A stretch of 64,000 bases of DNA, taken from positions 50,363-114,362 of the forward strand of contig NZ_CP136857.1 in NCBI RefSeq assembly GCF_033807535.1. Direction: 5' to 3'. The position numbers were made by a program, and so were the translations under genes. Shown piece by piece: positions 52,969-61,681 of this stretch; the stretch's first letter is position 1; the number at the start of each line of letters is the position of its first letter. Source of the DNA: Oceanisphaera sp. IT1-181 (GTDB lineage: Bacteria > Pseudomonadota > Gammaproteobacteria > Enterobacterales > Aeromonadaceae). A model generated the notes under the pieces. That model was not told the DNA's origin. It did no database searches and was given only the letters and a program-made list of their open reading frames with translations.

Positions 52969-53712
52969 ATGTTAATTAAAGGTGGAAGTGACAATTACGA
53001 TACTCCAATTGGCATTATCTGTTTGGATTCAAAATTTCCTAAACCCAGTGGTCATATACGTAATCCGACAACATTTAAATTTCCCACTATTCAGTATGTC
53101 GTTAAAGGTGTTGATGTGAAACGTTTATTGTTCGAGAGAACACCTGAGTTAATAGAACCCTTTATTCAGGCGGCTAAGGATCTGGAACAGAGTGGAGTTG
53201 AAGCAATCAGCGGTAGTTGTGGATTTCTCGCTCTGTATCAAAAAGAGATTGCAGCGTCAGTCAACATACCAGTTTTGCTCTCAAGTTTGCTGCAAGTTCC
53301 ACTGCTACAGATGATGTACTCTCCGAATGTTCGAATCGGTATTCTTACCGCAAGTAAACAGGCACTAACATCTGAACATCTTCAGGCTGTAGGAGTTGTT
53401 CACCAAGATAATTTATTCATCAAAGGAATGGAAGGGAAAGAACATTTCTGGACATGTATAGTTGAAGGAAAACAGCACGATTTCGATATGAAAATCATGG
53501 AGCAGGAAATACGAAGCTCAGCTGGAGAGCTAAAAAAACAATATGATATTGATGTACTTGTTTTAGAGTGTACTGACTTATCAGCATTTTCTGCTTCTAT
53601 TCAGGAAGAAATACAAGTTCCCATCTTCGATATCAATACCTTGGTTGAACTTACCCAAAGTGCTCTGTGGCGAATCACTTATAATCGCCATCGTTTTCTG
53701 CAACTAGAATAA
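52969..53712 (+). CDS. Aspartate/glutamate racemase superfamily protein
   Basis: A 247-residue protein with two conserved cysteines, in ISGSCGFLALYQ (about 82-93) and in VLECTDLSAF (about 199-208). This two-Cys arrangement is that of Asp/Glu and hydantoin racemases, which use one thiol as base and one as acid. It starts after GGAGGTGAGTT. With a D-amino-acid oxidase beside it, it may turn an L-amino acid into the D-form that the oxidase burns, or process a related compound. It is probably an enzyme, but the substrate is unknown. Confidence 0.75.
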   Translation: MLIKGGSDNYDTPIGIICLDSKFPKPSGHIRNPTTFKFPTIQYVVKGVDVKRLLFERTPELIEPFIQAAKDLEQSGVEAISGSCGFLALYQKEIAASVNIPVLLSSLLQVPLLQMMYSPNVRIGILTASKQALTSEHLQAVGVVHQDNLFIKGMEGKEHFWTCIVEGKQHDFDMKIMEQEIRSSAGELKKQYDIDVLVLECTDLSAFSASIQEEIQVPIFDINTLVELTQSALWRITYNRHRFLQLE

Positions 53713-53752
53713 TTAATTTCAATTTAAGTCGATTTACCCCACCGATAAGCAC

Positions 53753-53963
53753 CTTACCAATCCCCTCATATGAACCGCGCCACACCTGAGTTTGAGAGCA
53801 ACAGTAGTAATAAATGACGAAACTCTACTGTGGTACTGCGTAACTTAAAAAATGCTCTCTCCTTAAGCACAATACGGTCTCAGCTGATTTCGGAGGTTAG
53901 TGCATATTTAGATTATGCGACTAACATGACGCGATCTGCTATTAAAATGAGGGGATTACTGAG
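53753..53963 (+). mobile_element. MITE copy 4 (9-bp TSD)
   Basis: A 211-bp copy with ends CTTACCAATCCCCTCAT and, on the other strand, CTCAGTAATCCCCTCAT. It is flanked by a perfect 9-bp repeat GATAAGCAC at 53744-53752 and 53964-53972. It lies between the racemase-like gene and the end of the RidA operon. Confidence 0.9.
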
Positions 53964-54035
53964 GATAAGCACCACAAAGGCCATATTCGAATAGAGTGAA
54001 AGGCTGGGAGCAAGGGCCACAAGCCTAATGCAGAG

Positions 54036-54065
54036 CACAAAAAGCCAGCCGCAAGGACTGGCTTT
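54036..54065 (-). terminator. Terminator of the RidA/oxidase/TRAP operon
   Basis: On the minus strand the hairpin AAAGCCAG(TCC)TTGC(GG)CTGGCTTT, with a one-base bulge, is followed by a T-run. It lies 20 bp after the ridA stop. The same terminator-like sequence with the same flank also occurs at 61449-61491. Confidence 0.7.
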
Positions 54066-54084
54066 AGTGTTTCTAGAGGCAAGA

Positions 54085-54441
54085 TCAGATATCGGGAATG
54101 GCAGCGATCACCGAGATTTCCACTAACAACTCGGGGCTGGCCATGGCGGCTTCCACACAGGCTCGAGCAGGTGCATGACCGGCTGGCACCCAAGCGTCCC
54201 ATACTTGATTCATGTCGGCGAATAGGCTCATGTCTTTCACATAAATGGTAGCGCTCAGCAGATTCTGGCTGCTGCTGCCGACCTCGGCCAGCAGGTTATC
54301 GACCTTGGCCAGCATAGTGCGGGTCTGCTCGGTGATGTTCTGGTTACGGTCCTCGGCCACCTGGCCACAAAGGTAGGCGGTGTTGTTATGAACGACGGTG
54401 CGGCTCATGCGCTCGCTGGTGTGATGGCGTACTAGAGTCAT
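54085..54441 (-). CDS. RidA/YjgF-family reactive imine deaminase
   Basis: A 118-residue protein of RidA type (SRTVVHNNTAYLCGQVAEDR..., LLAEVGSSSQNLLSATIYVK..., HAPARACVEAAMASPELLVE...). The Arg in PARACVEA fits the family's substrate Arg. RidA proteins hydrolyse reactive enamine/imine products. Here it would clean up after the oxidase. The start was chosen at the ATG after CAGGAGACACC. It is the last gene of the operon. The assignment to the family is sure, the substrate is not. Confidence 0.88.
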   Translation of the reverse strand: MTLVRHHTSERMSRTVVHNNTAYLCGQVAEDRNQNITEQTRTMLAKVDNLLAEVGSSSQNLLSATIYVKDMSLFADMNQVWDAWVPAGHAPARACVEAAMASPELLVEISVIAAIPDI

Positions 54442-54496
54442 GGTGTCTCCTGAAAAGGTTGAAGCCGCGGTATCCAGTACGGCGGCTGTTTTGTAT

Positions 54497-55912
54497 TTAG
54501 TTGTTTTCAGTTGCGCTTTGTGATGAATCGTTATCTGCAAGGCTGGCCAGCTCTTGCAAGGTCAGCGGCTTGATCGGTGAGCGAATGTTATAATAGCCAA
54601 CCTCGGCCGGAGTAGTCTGGCGAGTATCGGCAATAATCTGCGTTACCGTCAGGCCACACATCCGGCCCTGACAAGGACCCATACCGACTCGGCTAAAAGC
54701 CTTGGTCTGGTTGGGGCCGATACAGCCAGATTGGACAAAGCGGCGAATGTCACCTGCCGTGATCTCTTCGCAGCGACATACTAAGGTGTCGTCGGACGGC
54801 GTGAGAAACTCTTTGGCGGGCTGGTAAAGCACATCGAGAAAGGGACGAATCGCCAGTATCGAGGCTAGATCTCGGCGTACCGGCTCGGCTAACCTATCCC
54901 TATCGACAGGACTTTGTTTGCCCAACTGATGAGCAATTTGCCAAGCGGACAGACGACCGGCTTGTTCGGCGGCCACAGCTCCACCGATGCCCGCGCCATC
55001 ACCGGCAATGAAGATCCCTGGGATATTCGTTTCACCCCAAAAGTCGGTACGGGGGTGCCAGCATAACTGCTGTTCGTCCCATTGGTGGTCGATGCCGATA
55101 GCCCGGCTTAATTGTACATTGGGTATTACGCCCTGGTGCACCAGCAGACTGGTGGCGTTCAGAGTCTGCTCTTTGCCCTTATGGGTAAAGCGTATCCGAG
55201 ACAGCTTGCCGTGATCATCGGCCTCGGCCCGCAGTCCGCTTACTCGGCTCAGGCAGCGAACGCTCGAGCCTTTGAGCCTAGTCATATAACCCAGTCCTTT
55301 GACCAGTACCTTCCAACCGCGCAACGCGCCACCGAGGTGACGGCCGGCCTTGAGATAGTTTTCTCTGGGGGTGGTGTCGAGCACGGCGGCGATTTCTACA
55401 CCAGCCCGATGCAGCTGCAACGCGATTAGTAATAACAGCGGGCCGCTACCGGCCAAGATCAGCGGTGCCGGGGGAGTCAGGCCGCTGGTCTTGAGCATAA
55501 TCTGGGCTGCGCCGCAGCTCATCACCCCAGGCAGCTGCCAGCCGGGAAAGGGTACCGGGCGTTCTTGGGCGCCGGTGGCCAGCAGGATTCTGCCTGCGCG
55601 CAGAGTACGAGCTTGGCCCTGGGCCGACAGTCGCACTTCCCGTTCGCGGGTGATTTCCCACACGGTGGCAGCCGGAATATAATCCACCTCGGCCTGAGTA
55701 AACGGCGCCAGCAGCTGGCGGCCATGGTAGTAGTCCTGCCCAAGTATGTGTTCATCCTGCGGCGCGGGCGCCGAGATGGCACGGTATATCTGACCACCGG
55801 GAGCGGCCTGTTCGTCTAGCACGGCGACGGTTAGACCCTGTTCAGCGGCGGCGGTGGCTGCAGCCATGCCCGCGGGGCCAGCGCCGACAATCACCAAATC
55901 ATACTGCTTCAT
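54497..55912 (-). CDS. FAD/NAD-binding subunit A of an HcnB/opine-oxidase-like dehydrogenase
   Basis: A 471-residue protein. The N-terminal VIVGAGPAGMAAATAAAEQG is the FAD-binding motif, and LILAGSGPLLLLIALQLHRA lies at the NAD-like site. The C-terminal part has CRCEEITAGDIRRF...GCIGPNQTKAFSRVG...GPCQGRMCG, the Cys-rich BFD-like cluster region seen in HcnB, NoxA/OoxA and D-hydroxyproline dehydrogenase alpha. The start overlaps the 2Fe-2S gene by 14 bp. Its partners are the 2Fe-2S protein and the second oxidoreductase. Confidence 0.88.
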   Translation of the reverse strand: MKQYDLVIVGAGPAGMAAATAAAEQGLTVAVLDEQAAPGGQIYRAISAPAPQDEHILGQDYYHGRQLLAPFTQAEVDYIPAATVWEITREREVRLSAQGQARTLRAGRILLATGAQERPVPFPGWQLPGVMSCGAAQIMLKTSGLTPPAPLILAGSGPLLLLIALQLHRAGVEIAAVLDTTPRENYLKAGRHLGGALRGWKVLVKGLGYMTRLKGSSVRCLSRVSGLRAEADDHGKLSRIRFTHKGKEQTLNATSLLVHQGVIPNVQLSRAIGIDHQWDEQQLCWHPRTDFWGETNIPGIFIAGDGAGIGGAVAAEQAGRLSAWQIAHQLGKQSPVDRDRLAEPVRRDLASILAIRPFLDVLYQPAKEFLTPSDDTLVCRCEEITAGDIRRFVQSGCIGPNQTKAFSRVGMGPCQGRMCGLTVTQIIADTRQTTPAEVGYYNIRSPIKPLTLQELASLADNDSSQSATENN

Positions 55913-56231
55913 GGAAGTCTCCCTCTGTGAGCTCACGGGCCCCAGACTGGCAGCGCACTTTCATACCTTCGATTACTTGCACCATGCAGCCTTGGACGTT
56001 GGCTAAGCCATCGACTTCTACTAGACATTCGAAGCAGACTCCCATCATGCAGTAAGGCGCGCGAGGGCTAGCAGAAACTGGTGTAGTGCGCGACGGTACG
56101 GCGCCGGCGGCCAGCAGAGCGGCAGCCACCGAGTCACCCTCGCGGGCGATGAAGGGTTGGCCGTCGATTTCCAGGGTGACGGCCTCGGCCGGGGTGGTGG
56201 CCAGTCGGTTAAAAGGGGAATCGGTCTGCAC
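55899..56231 (-). CDS. 2Fe-2S subunit (HcnA-like)
   Basis: A 110-residue ferredoxin-type protein. Cysteines in PYCMMGVCFECLVEVDG and NVQGCMV match the CxxxxCxxC...C cluster motif of HcnA/OoxX. It links the two FAD subunits. It overlaps the upstream oxidoreductase gene by 23 bp and the downstream one by 14 bp, as usual in these gene triplets. Confidence 0.9.
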   Translation of the reverse strand: MQTDSPFNRLATTPAEAVTLEIDGQPFIAREGDSVAAALLAAGAVPSRTTPVSASPRAPYCMMGVCFECLVEVDGLANVQGCMVQVIEGMKVRCQSGARELTEGDFHEAV

Positions 56232-57336
56232 TGAACGCCTCCAGGGAAATATCTATGTCTCGGCCAAGTAGCCAGTCAACTAAAGGGCCAGCATGCACGG
56301 CACCTAGTGTGACGCCGCTGTGGCAGGTAACCACATAGGCGCCGGGATATAGGGCCGACTGTTGATAAATGGGATAACCGTCCGGGGTCATTACCCGCAG
56401 GGCGCCCCAAGATCGGATCAACCTTACTTTTTTTAGCACCGGATACATGCGGATGGCTCGGGCGGCAATCTTGCCGAGTTCATCGGCGGTAGTGCCGGTA
56501 TCCAAGCCCACATCTTCTTTGGAGTCACCCAACTGCACCGTGCCTTCGCCGGTTTGGCGTACATGGCCGGTGGGATAGCTGATAAAGGGCTTGAGCCGCT
56601 CGGTGATCAGTACCTGACCCCGGTTGGGTTCAACCGGCGCATGCAGGCCCAGTTGCGGTGCTAGTGCCTTGTTGCCCAGGCCGGCTGCCAGTATTACTTT
56701 GCCTGCCTTCAGGCTGTGGTTGTCCAGCTGGATCTCGAATCCACCGGTTTGCTGGGGTTTAATATGCTGCACAGGCTTACCGTTAATAAGAGTCCCGCCG
56801 TGTAGCTCAAAGGCCTGATGCAGGGCCCGAAACAACAGTAACGGATTAAGGTGGCCGTCCATCGGCGACCAGGTGGCGCCAGCGATATCGGGTCCTAGAG
56901 CCGGTTCCTTTTCCCGTGCCTGTTCTACGCTCAGCACCTCAAAGGGGTAATCGCCGCCGGCGTCCTGCTGCATCTTGGCTAGCATTTTGGCTCTTTGCTG
57001 CAAGCTCTGCTGATCTAGGCAGACATAAAGGCCGCCGCGTTGCTGCAGCTCGATATCGATGCCGGTATCTTGCTGTAAGCTTGCGGCCAGCTCTGGCCAG
57101 AGATGAGCTGACAGTCGGGATAGTTGGGCATACTCGGGACAGGTGTCACCCTTGCCTTGTACCCAGACCAGACCGAAGTTGCCGCGGGAGGCCCGCAGCG
57201 CCTGATCGCCTTCGTCGAAGACAGTGACCCTTTTGCCCTGACGAAGCAGGCCATAAGCAAGGGACATGCCCACCAGACCACCGCCGATGATGGCAACATC
57301 GGTCTCATTGCGGCTGGCATGGTTGCGAACCGACAT
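56209..57336 (-). CDS. FAD-dependent oxidoreductase, HcnC/OoxB-like catalytic subunit
   Basis: A 375-residue DAO-family protein. FAD-binding motif DVAIIGGGLVGMSLAYGLLR is at about 14-33, then ASRGNFGLVWVQGKG. The C-terminal RSWGALRVMTPDGYPIYQ and CHSGVTLGAVHAGPL segments complete the flavin site. In the heterotrimer this subunit oxidises the amino donor (opine, hydroxyproline or glycine in known examples). The start was placed at MSVRNHASRNETD with GGAGAAC upstream. The substrate is unknown. The TRAP genes next to it should import the substrate. Confidence 0.88.
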   Translation of the reverse strand: MSVRNHASRNETDVAIIGGGLVGMSLAYGLLRQGKRVTVFDEGDQALRASRGNFGLVWVQGKGDTCPEYAQLSRLSAHLWPELAASLQQDTGIDIELQQRGGLYVCLDQQSLQQRAKMLAKMQQDAGGDYPFEVLSVEQAREKEPALGPDIAGATWSPMDGHLNPLLLFRALHQAFELHGGTLINGKPVQHIKPQQTGGFEIQLDNHSLKAGKVILAAGLGNKALAPQLGLHAPVEPNRGQVLITERLKPFISYPTGHVRQTGEGTVQLGDSKEDVGLDTGTTADELGKIAARAIRMYPVLKKVRLIRSWGALRVMTPDGYPIYQQSALYPGAYVVTCHSGVTLGAVHAGPLVDWLLGRDIDISLEAFSADRFPF

Positions 57337-57389
57337 CGTGTTCTCCTTTGGCAATATGGGAAAACCGGGCCCGAGAGGGCCCGATTGAT

Positions 57390-58391
57390 TTACTTGAATG
57401 GATTCAGAACTTGCTCGGCCCAGTCCTGACCGATGTCTTTCATGATCTCGGGCCAGATCTGTTCCCGAGCGACATCGGCATAGGCGTCGATGTTGACATC
57501 GGTTACTTCAACTATGGTGGCGCCGGCATCGGCTAAGCGCTGCTCATAGGAGGCCTGTTCACCTTGGACGGATTCCCAGCGGCGCTGTTCGAAGGTTTTA
57601 GCTGCCTGGTCTAGGGCGGCGCGATCATCGTCATCCAGATCCGCGTACCGTTCGGCATTGATCTGCAGGAACCACACCTCGAAGTGAGTGTTGAGTGGAA
57701 CATAAGACTTGGTAACATCGCGGAAAGAGGCGTAGTAGCCCTCGGCACCCGAGCCCATTACACCGTCCACCACCCCGGTCTGCACCGCAGTAAAGGCTTC
57801 AGAGAAGGGAAGAGGCGAGCCGATAAAGCCGGTGTTGTCGGCTAGCAGTTGGAACGATTTCATCGGCGGTACCCGCAGCTTCACGCCTTTGTCGTGTGCT
57901 GGGTCTGTGACCTGATCCACTTCTCGGTTGAGGGCTATGCCACCGAAGTATACCGGCCAAGCGGCCAGCACCTTGATATCCTGCGCCTGATATAGCTCGT
58001 CGATAGTGTTGCGCAGCGGTGAGCCCGGCGTATAGGCCTCGCGGGCATCGTTCCAGTTTTTCACCATATACGGCATGTAGATGATCTGAAAACGCTTGTC
58101 GGCACCGGCAGAGGGCGGCTGTACCGCCATATCGATAGCGCCCAAGCTGACCCGCTCCTGCACTACCGTATAGTCGCCGAGTGCGTTGGCCGGATAGACC
58201 TTGAGCTTGAGGTCGCCATCGGTGGCGGCCTTCAGCTCGTCGGACAGCTGGCGCACGTCCAAGTCGATGGCGGTCCCCTGTGGCCGCACGTGGGAAATTT
58301 TGAGGGTTGCTGCCTCAACGGCGGTGCCGACGAGGGCTAGTGATAACAATATACTCTTGGCCAGAGTGCTGTATTCAATCCGTTTTTTCAT
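57390..58391 (-). CDS. dctP: TRAP transporter substrate-binding protein (DctP family)
   Basis: A 333-residue protein with a signal peptide (MKKRIEYSTLAKSILLSLAL...AVEA, before ATLKISHV). The mature part is a DctP-type binding protein with the central VKLRVPPMKSFQLLADNTGF region (Arg that holds the substrate carboxylate). It captures a carboxylated solute for the DctQ/DctM membrane complex. The start follows GGAGAACAAC. It is the third gene after dctQ and dctM on the minus strand. Confidence 0.93.
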   Translation of the reverse strand: MKKRIEYSTLAKSILLSLALVGTAVEAATLKISHVRPQGTAIDLDVRQLSDELKAATDGDLKLKVYPANALGDYTVVQERVSLGAIDMAVQPPSAGADKRFQIIYMPYMVKNWNDAREAYTPGSPLRNTIDELYQAQDIKVLAAWPVYFGGIALNREVDQVTDPAHDKGVKLRVPPMKSFQLLADNTGFIGSPLPFSEAFTAVQTGVVDGVMGSGAEGYYASFRDVTKSYVPLNTHFEVWFLQINAERYADLDDDDRAALDQAAKTFEQRRWESVQGEQASYEQRLADAGATIVEVTDVNIDAYADVAREQIWPEIMKDIGQDWAEQVLNPFK

Positions 58392-58408
58392 GTTGTTCTC
58401 CTTGGTGA

Positions 58409-59707
58409 TCAATAGCCAAACAGGGCTGGAATATATTCAGATAAATCGGGCCATACCGAGACCAGTACCACTACCGGCAGGTAGCCGAACAGCAGCAGTA
58501 TCATGGCTGGTTTGATTAATTGGGTGAACTGCACCTTGCCGATGCGAGCACCCATGTAGAGGATGCTGGCATAGGGCGGGGTTACACCGCCCATGGCAGT
58601 GTTGACGCCCATAATGGCGGCAAACTGTATGGGCGTAACACCTAGGGCAGACATCAGTGGCAATAACAGTGGCGCAGTTAGTATGATGGCGGTTACATCG
58701 TTGACTACCATGCCGATCAGGAACAAAAACACGTTGACCATGATCAACAGCAGTACTTTGTTGTCAGTAATCTCGAAGATGGCATCCACCAACGCTTGAG
58801 GAATGTCTTCCATCACGTAGATTTGGCTCAGCATCAGGCTGAACAACACCATTATTAGGATGGCGCCGACCGCAGTGGCGGATTCTTTACCGGACTCAAT
58901 AAAGTTGCGCCAGGTAAGCCCTTTATAAATCATGAATCCTACTGGGATAGCATAAATAACTGAGATGGCTGCAGCCTCGGTCGGGGTCATGATGCCGCCG
59001 TAGATACCACCCAGTATGATTACTGGCATCAGCAATGCGGGCAGGGCGTGCACGGTGCGGGCGGCGCCTTCGCGAATGGCCTCGTGGAAAGGCTTTGGAT
59101 CGTTCATTACCAGCGGAAACTTACGTGCCATGACCAAGTTGACCAGGCAGAAGTTGAGCATGATCAGCAGGCCCGGGCCAAGAGTGGCGAGGAAGCTGGC
59201 CAGAATCGAGGTTTCAGTAACCCAGCCGTAGACGATCATGGTAACGCTGGGCGGGATCAGCAGACCCAGAATTGAGGAGTTGGCGATCAGCGCGGTGGCA
59301 TAGGCGCGAGGGTAGCCCTGACGCTCCATCTCTGGGATCAGTAGTGGGCCTACGGCGGCGATGCCGGTAAGGCCGCTGCCAGAAATGGCGCCTATGATAG
59401 CGCAGCTGATCGTGGCCACTACACCGAGGCCGCCACGTACTCGGCCGACAAAGATGTTGACGAACTTGAGCAAGCTGCCGGCTATGCCGCTAACACTCAT
59501 CAAGGTGCCGGCAAATACAAATAGCGGGACGGCTAGCAGCACGGGGGTGGCCAACTGGCTAAAGCCCCACAACATGGTGCCTTTCATGGTGGCGCCACCT
59601 GCTATGCTCATCACCATCAGGCCGCCGCCGAAGCAATAGGGCAGTGGCACGCCGATGGTGAGTAGAACCACCAGTACGGCAAAGGCCAGAATCGCGATTT
59701 CAATCAT
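58409..59707 (-). CDS. dctM: TRAP transporter large permease (DctM family)
   Basis: A 432-residue membrane protein with about 12 hydrophobic segments, including IGVPLPYCFGGGLMVMSI, LRRSG-like GSGLTGIAAVGPLLIPEMER, and GLLIPPSVTMIVYGWVTETS. These are the hallmarks of DctM. It carries the sodium-coupled translocation pathway. The start overlaps the dctQ end by 8 bp. Confidence 0.94.
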   Translation of the reverse strand: MIEIAILAFAVLVVLLTIGVPLPYCFGGGLMVMSIAGGATMKGTMLWGFSQLATPVLLAVPLFVFAGTLMSVSGIAGSLLKFVNIFVGRVRGGLGVVATISCAIIGAISGSGLTGIAAVGPLLIPEMERQGYPRAYATALIANSSILGLLIPPSVTMIVYGWVTETSILASFLATLGPGLLIMLNFCLVNLVMARKFPLVMNDPKPFHEAIREGAARTVHALPALLMPVIILGGIYGGIMTPTEAAAISVIYAIPVGFMIYKGLTWRNFIESGKESATAVGAILIMVLFSLMLSQIYVMEDIPQALVDAIFEITDNKVLLLIMVNVFLFLIGMVVNDVTAIILTAPLLLPLMSALGVTPIQFAAIMGVNTAMGGVTPPYASILYMGARIGKVQFTQLIKPAMILLLFGYLPVVVLVSVWPDLSEYIPALFGY

Positions 59708-60317
59708 GGAACTTCTCTCCCTTCTGTTCTTCCGTGAGCAGTTTGAACTCGGTTACTTCGGCCGGCTCGCGGATGGTATCGACCCGGTGGGCTTCACCGC
59801 TGGCCAACAGCGTTCGTAGGTGTTTCAGAAGATGCCAAGCCCCATAGAGGGTCATCACTACCAGACCCATAAACAGGGCGGCTTCATAGATGATGGTGGG
59901 AATGTAGAGGGTTGGGCTCTCCTTCCAGACTCGATTGGCATATTTGAAATAATCCCAAGCCCACCAAGTCAGCCAACTGGATATGATCAAGCTGATAGTT
60001 TCGGAAATCACTACCAGCCAGAGACGTGCTCTATCTGTTTTGAGAAAGACATCCAGCACATTAGCGCGAATTTGGGTATCTTCCCGGGAAGCATTAACTG
60101 CTCCCAGCATATAAAGCCACATGGTAGGAATTAACGCCATTTCCTCCAACCCCATCATGGGAGTCTCAAACACGTAGCGCGAAATCACCTGCACGGCCTG
60201 AAATCCGGCTACTGTAGTGATCAGCAGAGTCAGTGTGTATTTGAATACCGTTTCCATGTCCTTTTCCTTGTCCATGCATTTGTTCGGTTCACTTGTAGAG
60301 TTGATGTTCTGCACCAT
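59700..60317 (-). CDS. dctQ: TRAP transporter small permease (DctQ family)
   Basis: A 205-residue protein with four predicted helices (TLTLLITTVAGFQAVQVISR, ALIPTMWLYMLGAV, LVVISETISLIISSWLTWWA, EAALFMGLVVMTLYGAWHLL). Family members are 160-200 residues. The start is uncertain: 60317 has AGGTAGAG upstream, but internal ATGs at 60275 and 60257 would also give a normal protein, the last with a GGAAAAGG site. It is the first gene of the operon, divergent from a LysR gene. Confidence 0.88.
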   Translation of the reverse strand: MVQNINSTSEPNKCMDKEKDMETVFKYTLTLLITTVAGFQAVQVISRYVFETPMMGLEEMALIPTMWLYMLGAVNASREDTQIRANVLDVFLKTDRARLWLVVISETISLIISSWLTWWAWDYFKYANRVWKESPTLYIPTIIYEAALFMGLVVMTLYGAWHLLKHLRTLLASGEAHRVDTIREPAEVTEFKLLTEEQKGEKFHD

Positions 60318-60382
60318 CTCTACCTGTTGTTAATGTTACATTCACAAAAACATAACAACCAATCGTTTTAATTAGCCTTTGT

Positions 60383-60397
60383 ATAACGTAATGTTAT
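60383..60397. promoter_or_regulatory. LysR-type operator candidate between dctQ and LysR
   Basis: ATAAC-GTAAT-GTTAT is a perfect inverted repeat with the ATAAC-N5-GTTAT layout, in the 114-bp divergent gap about 35 bp before the LysR start. Confidence 0.55.
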
Positions 60398-60431
60398 CTG
60401 TATATCGTGACAATATTCAGAGAGACAAGTG

Positions 60432-61364
60432 ATGGCAAAGTTAAGCTACCGACAGGTGGAAGCATTTCGGGCAGTGATGATCACCGGCACGACCACGGGA
60501 GCGGCAGAGCAGCTCTACATTTCGCAGCCTGCGGTGAGCCGGTTGCTCAGTGACTTTGAGGCGTCGGTACAGATCAAACTGTTCGAGCGTCATCACAAGC
60601 GATTGGCGCCGACCCCCGAAGCTCTGTTGCTGTATGAAGAGGTTGAGCGCTCTTTCGTCGGTATCGAGCGATTGGCGACCATGGCGGAAGAATTACGCGA
60701 CTTTCAGCGTGGCAGCCTCAAAGTGGCGGCCATGCCGGCTATTGCGTTAGGCTTTCTGCCACGGGTGATGCAGCAGTTCAGTCGGCACCATCAGGGGGTG
60801 AATATGACGCTGCAGGTGCGCAGCTCCCAGCAGGTGGCCGACTGGATAGCGACTCAGCATTTCGATGTTGGTATCGGAGCCACTAATGTGGCCGATCCGG
60901 CGCTGGCGGTGGAGGTGCTGGGAGATGCGGCCTTGGTCTGTGCCCTGCCGGCGAGTCATCCGCTGGCAGAAAAGGCAGTAATAGTGCCGGAGGATTTGCG
61001 GGATCAGCCCTTTATTTCAATGGGCCCGGAGCAGAGCGTACGCTACAAGGTGGACGAAGTGTTTGACCAGGCCAAGGTCAGCCGACAGCTGGTGTTCGAT
61101 ACTCAGCTGTCGCACGTGGCTTGTTCCTTTGTTGATGCTGGCTCGGGGGTGGCGCTGGTCGATCCGATTACTGCCCTACATTTTTCCTCTACCAATCTGG
61201 TGTTTCGTCCCTTCGAACCTTGGGTATCATTTTCCTATCACCTTTTGTATCCGGCACACAGGGCACGGTCTCGGGCCACTGAGGAGTTTAGCCAGTTGTT
61301 AAAGCAGGAACTGGCATTGCTGGTAAAACGTTCTGATGGGCTACTGCGATTGAAAGCTACTTAG
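60432..61364 (+). CDS. LysR-family regulator divergent from the TRAP operon
   Basis: A 310-residue protein: N-terminal HTH SYRQVEAFRAVMITGTTTGA...AEQLYISQPAVSRLLSDFE and a C-terminal effector domain. It resembles the LysR at 48861-49772 and NocR/OccR-type regulators in the effector part. The ATG at 60432 was preferred over GTG at 60429. It presumably controls the dehydrogenase/TRAP operon it faces. A strong terminator follows. Confidence 0.9.
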   Translation: MAKLSYRQVEAFRAVMITGTTTGAAEQLYISQPAVSRLLSDFEASVQIKLFERHHKRLAPTPEALLLYEEVERSFVGIERLATMAEELRDFQRGSLKVAAMPAIALGFLPRVMQQFSRHHQGVNMTLQVRSSQQVADWIATQHFDVGIGATNVADPALAVEVLGDAALVCALPASHPLAEKAVIVPEDLRDQPFISMGPEQSVRYKVDEVFDQAKVSRQLVFDTQLSHVACSFVDAGSGVALVDPITALHFSSTNLVFRPFEPWVSFSYHLLYPAHRARSRATEEFSQLLKQELALLVKRSDGLLRLKAT

Positions 61365-61466
61365 TGGCAAACTGAACCCTGCATGTATCAGTGTTTTAAC
61401 ACACCGCGAATAAGGCAACAGTGGCTGACCCAGCCGATGATTACTACAAGCCTAATACAGAGCAAA

Positions 61467-61491
61467 AAGCCAGCCTTTAAGGCTGGCTTTG
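61467..61491 (+). terminator. Terminator after the LysR gene
   Basis: AAAGCCAGCCTT-T-AAGGCTGGCTTT is a perfect hairpin followed by GGTCTTTCT. The flank before it (CAAGCCTAATACAGAGCA) is nearly identical to that at 54020-54038. Confidence 0.7.
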
Positions 61492-61681
61492 GTCTTTCTG
61501 GCATCTGTAACGGCGGCAGGCGCCTTCCCATGCGTGTAACTCATGCGAAGCTGATTTTTATTCGTTTTTCTCCCTTGGTCGTTTGTGACATTTTATTAAC
61601 ATGCCCGTTTTTATAGGAGGGGCTGACTGTGCATCCGAGTATGCCAATTTTGGCATCGGTCATTACAAGCAGGGGTAAGCA
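61492..61681. promoter_or_regulatory. dddP leader with a 16-bp palindrome
   Basis: ATGCCAA-TT-TTGGCAT at 61641-61656, about 25 bases before the dddP start, is the only clear dyad here and could be an operator. No good -35/-10 pair stands out. Confidence 0.4.

Noticed and set aside
54497..57336. Hydrogen cyanide synthase HcnABC
   Set aside because: The family is shared, but the TRAP transporter and RidA context points to amino-acid or opine catabolism rather than cyanide production.
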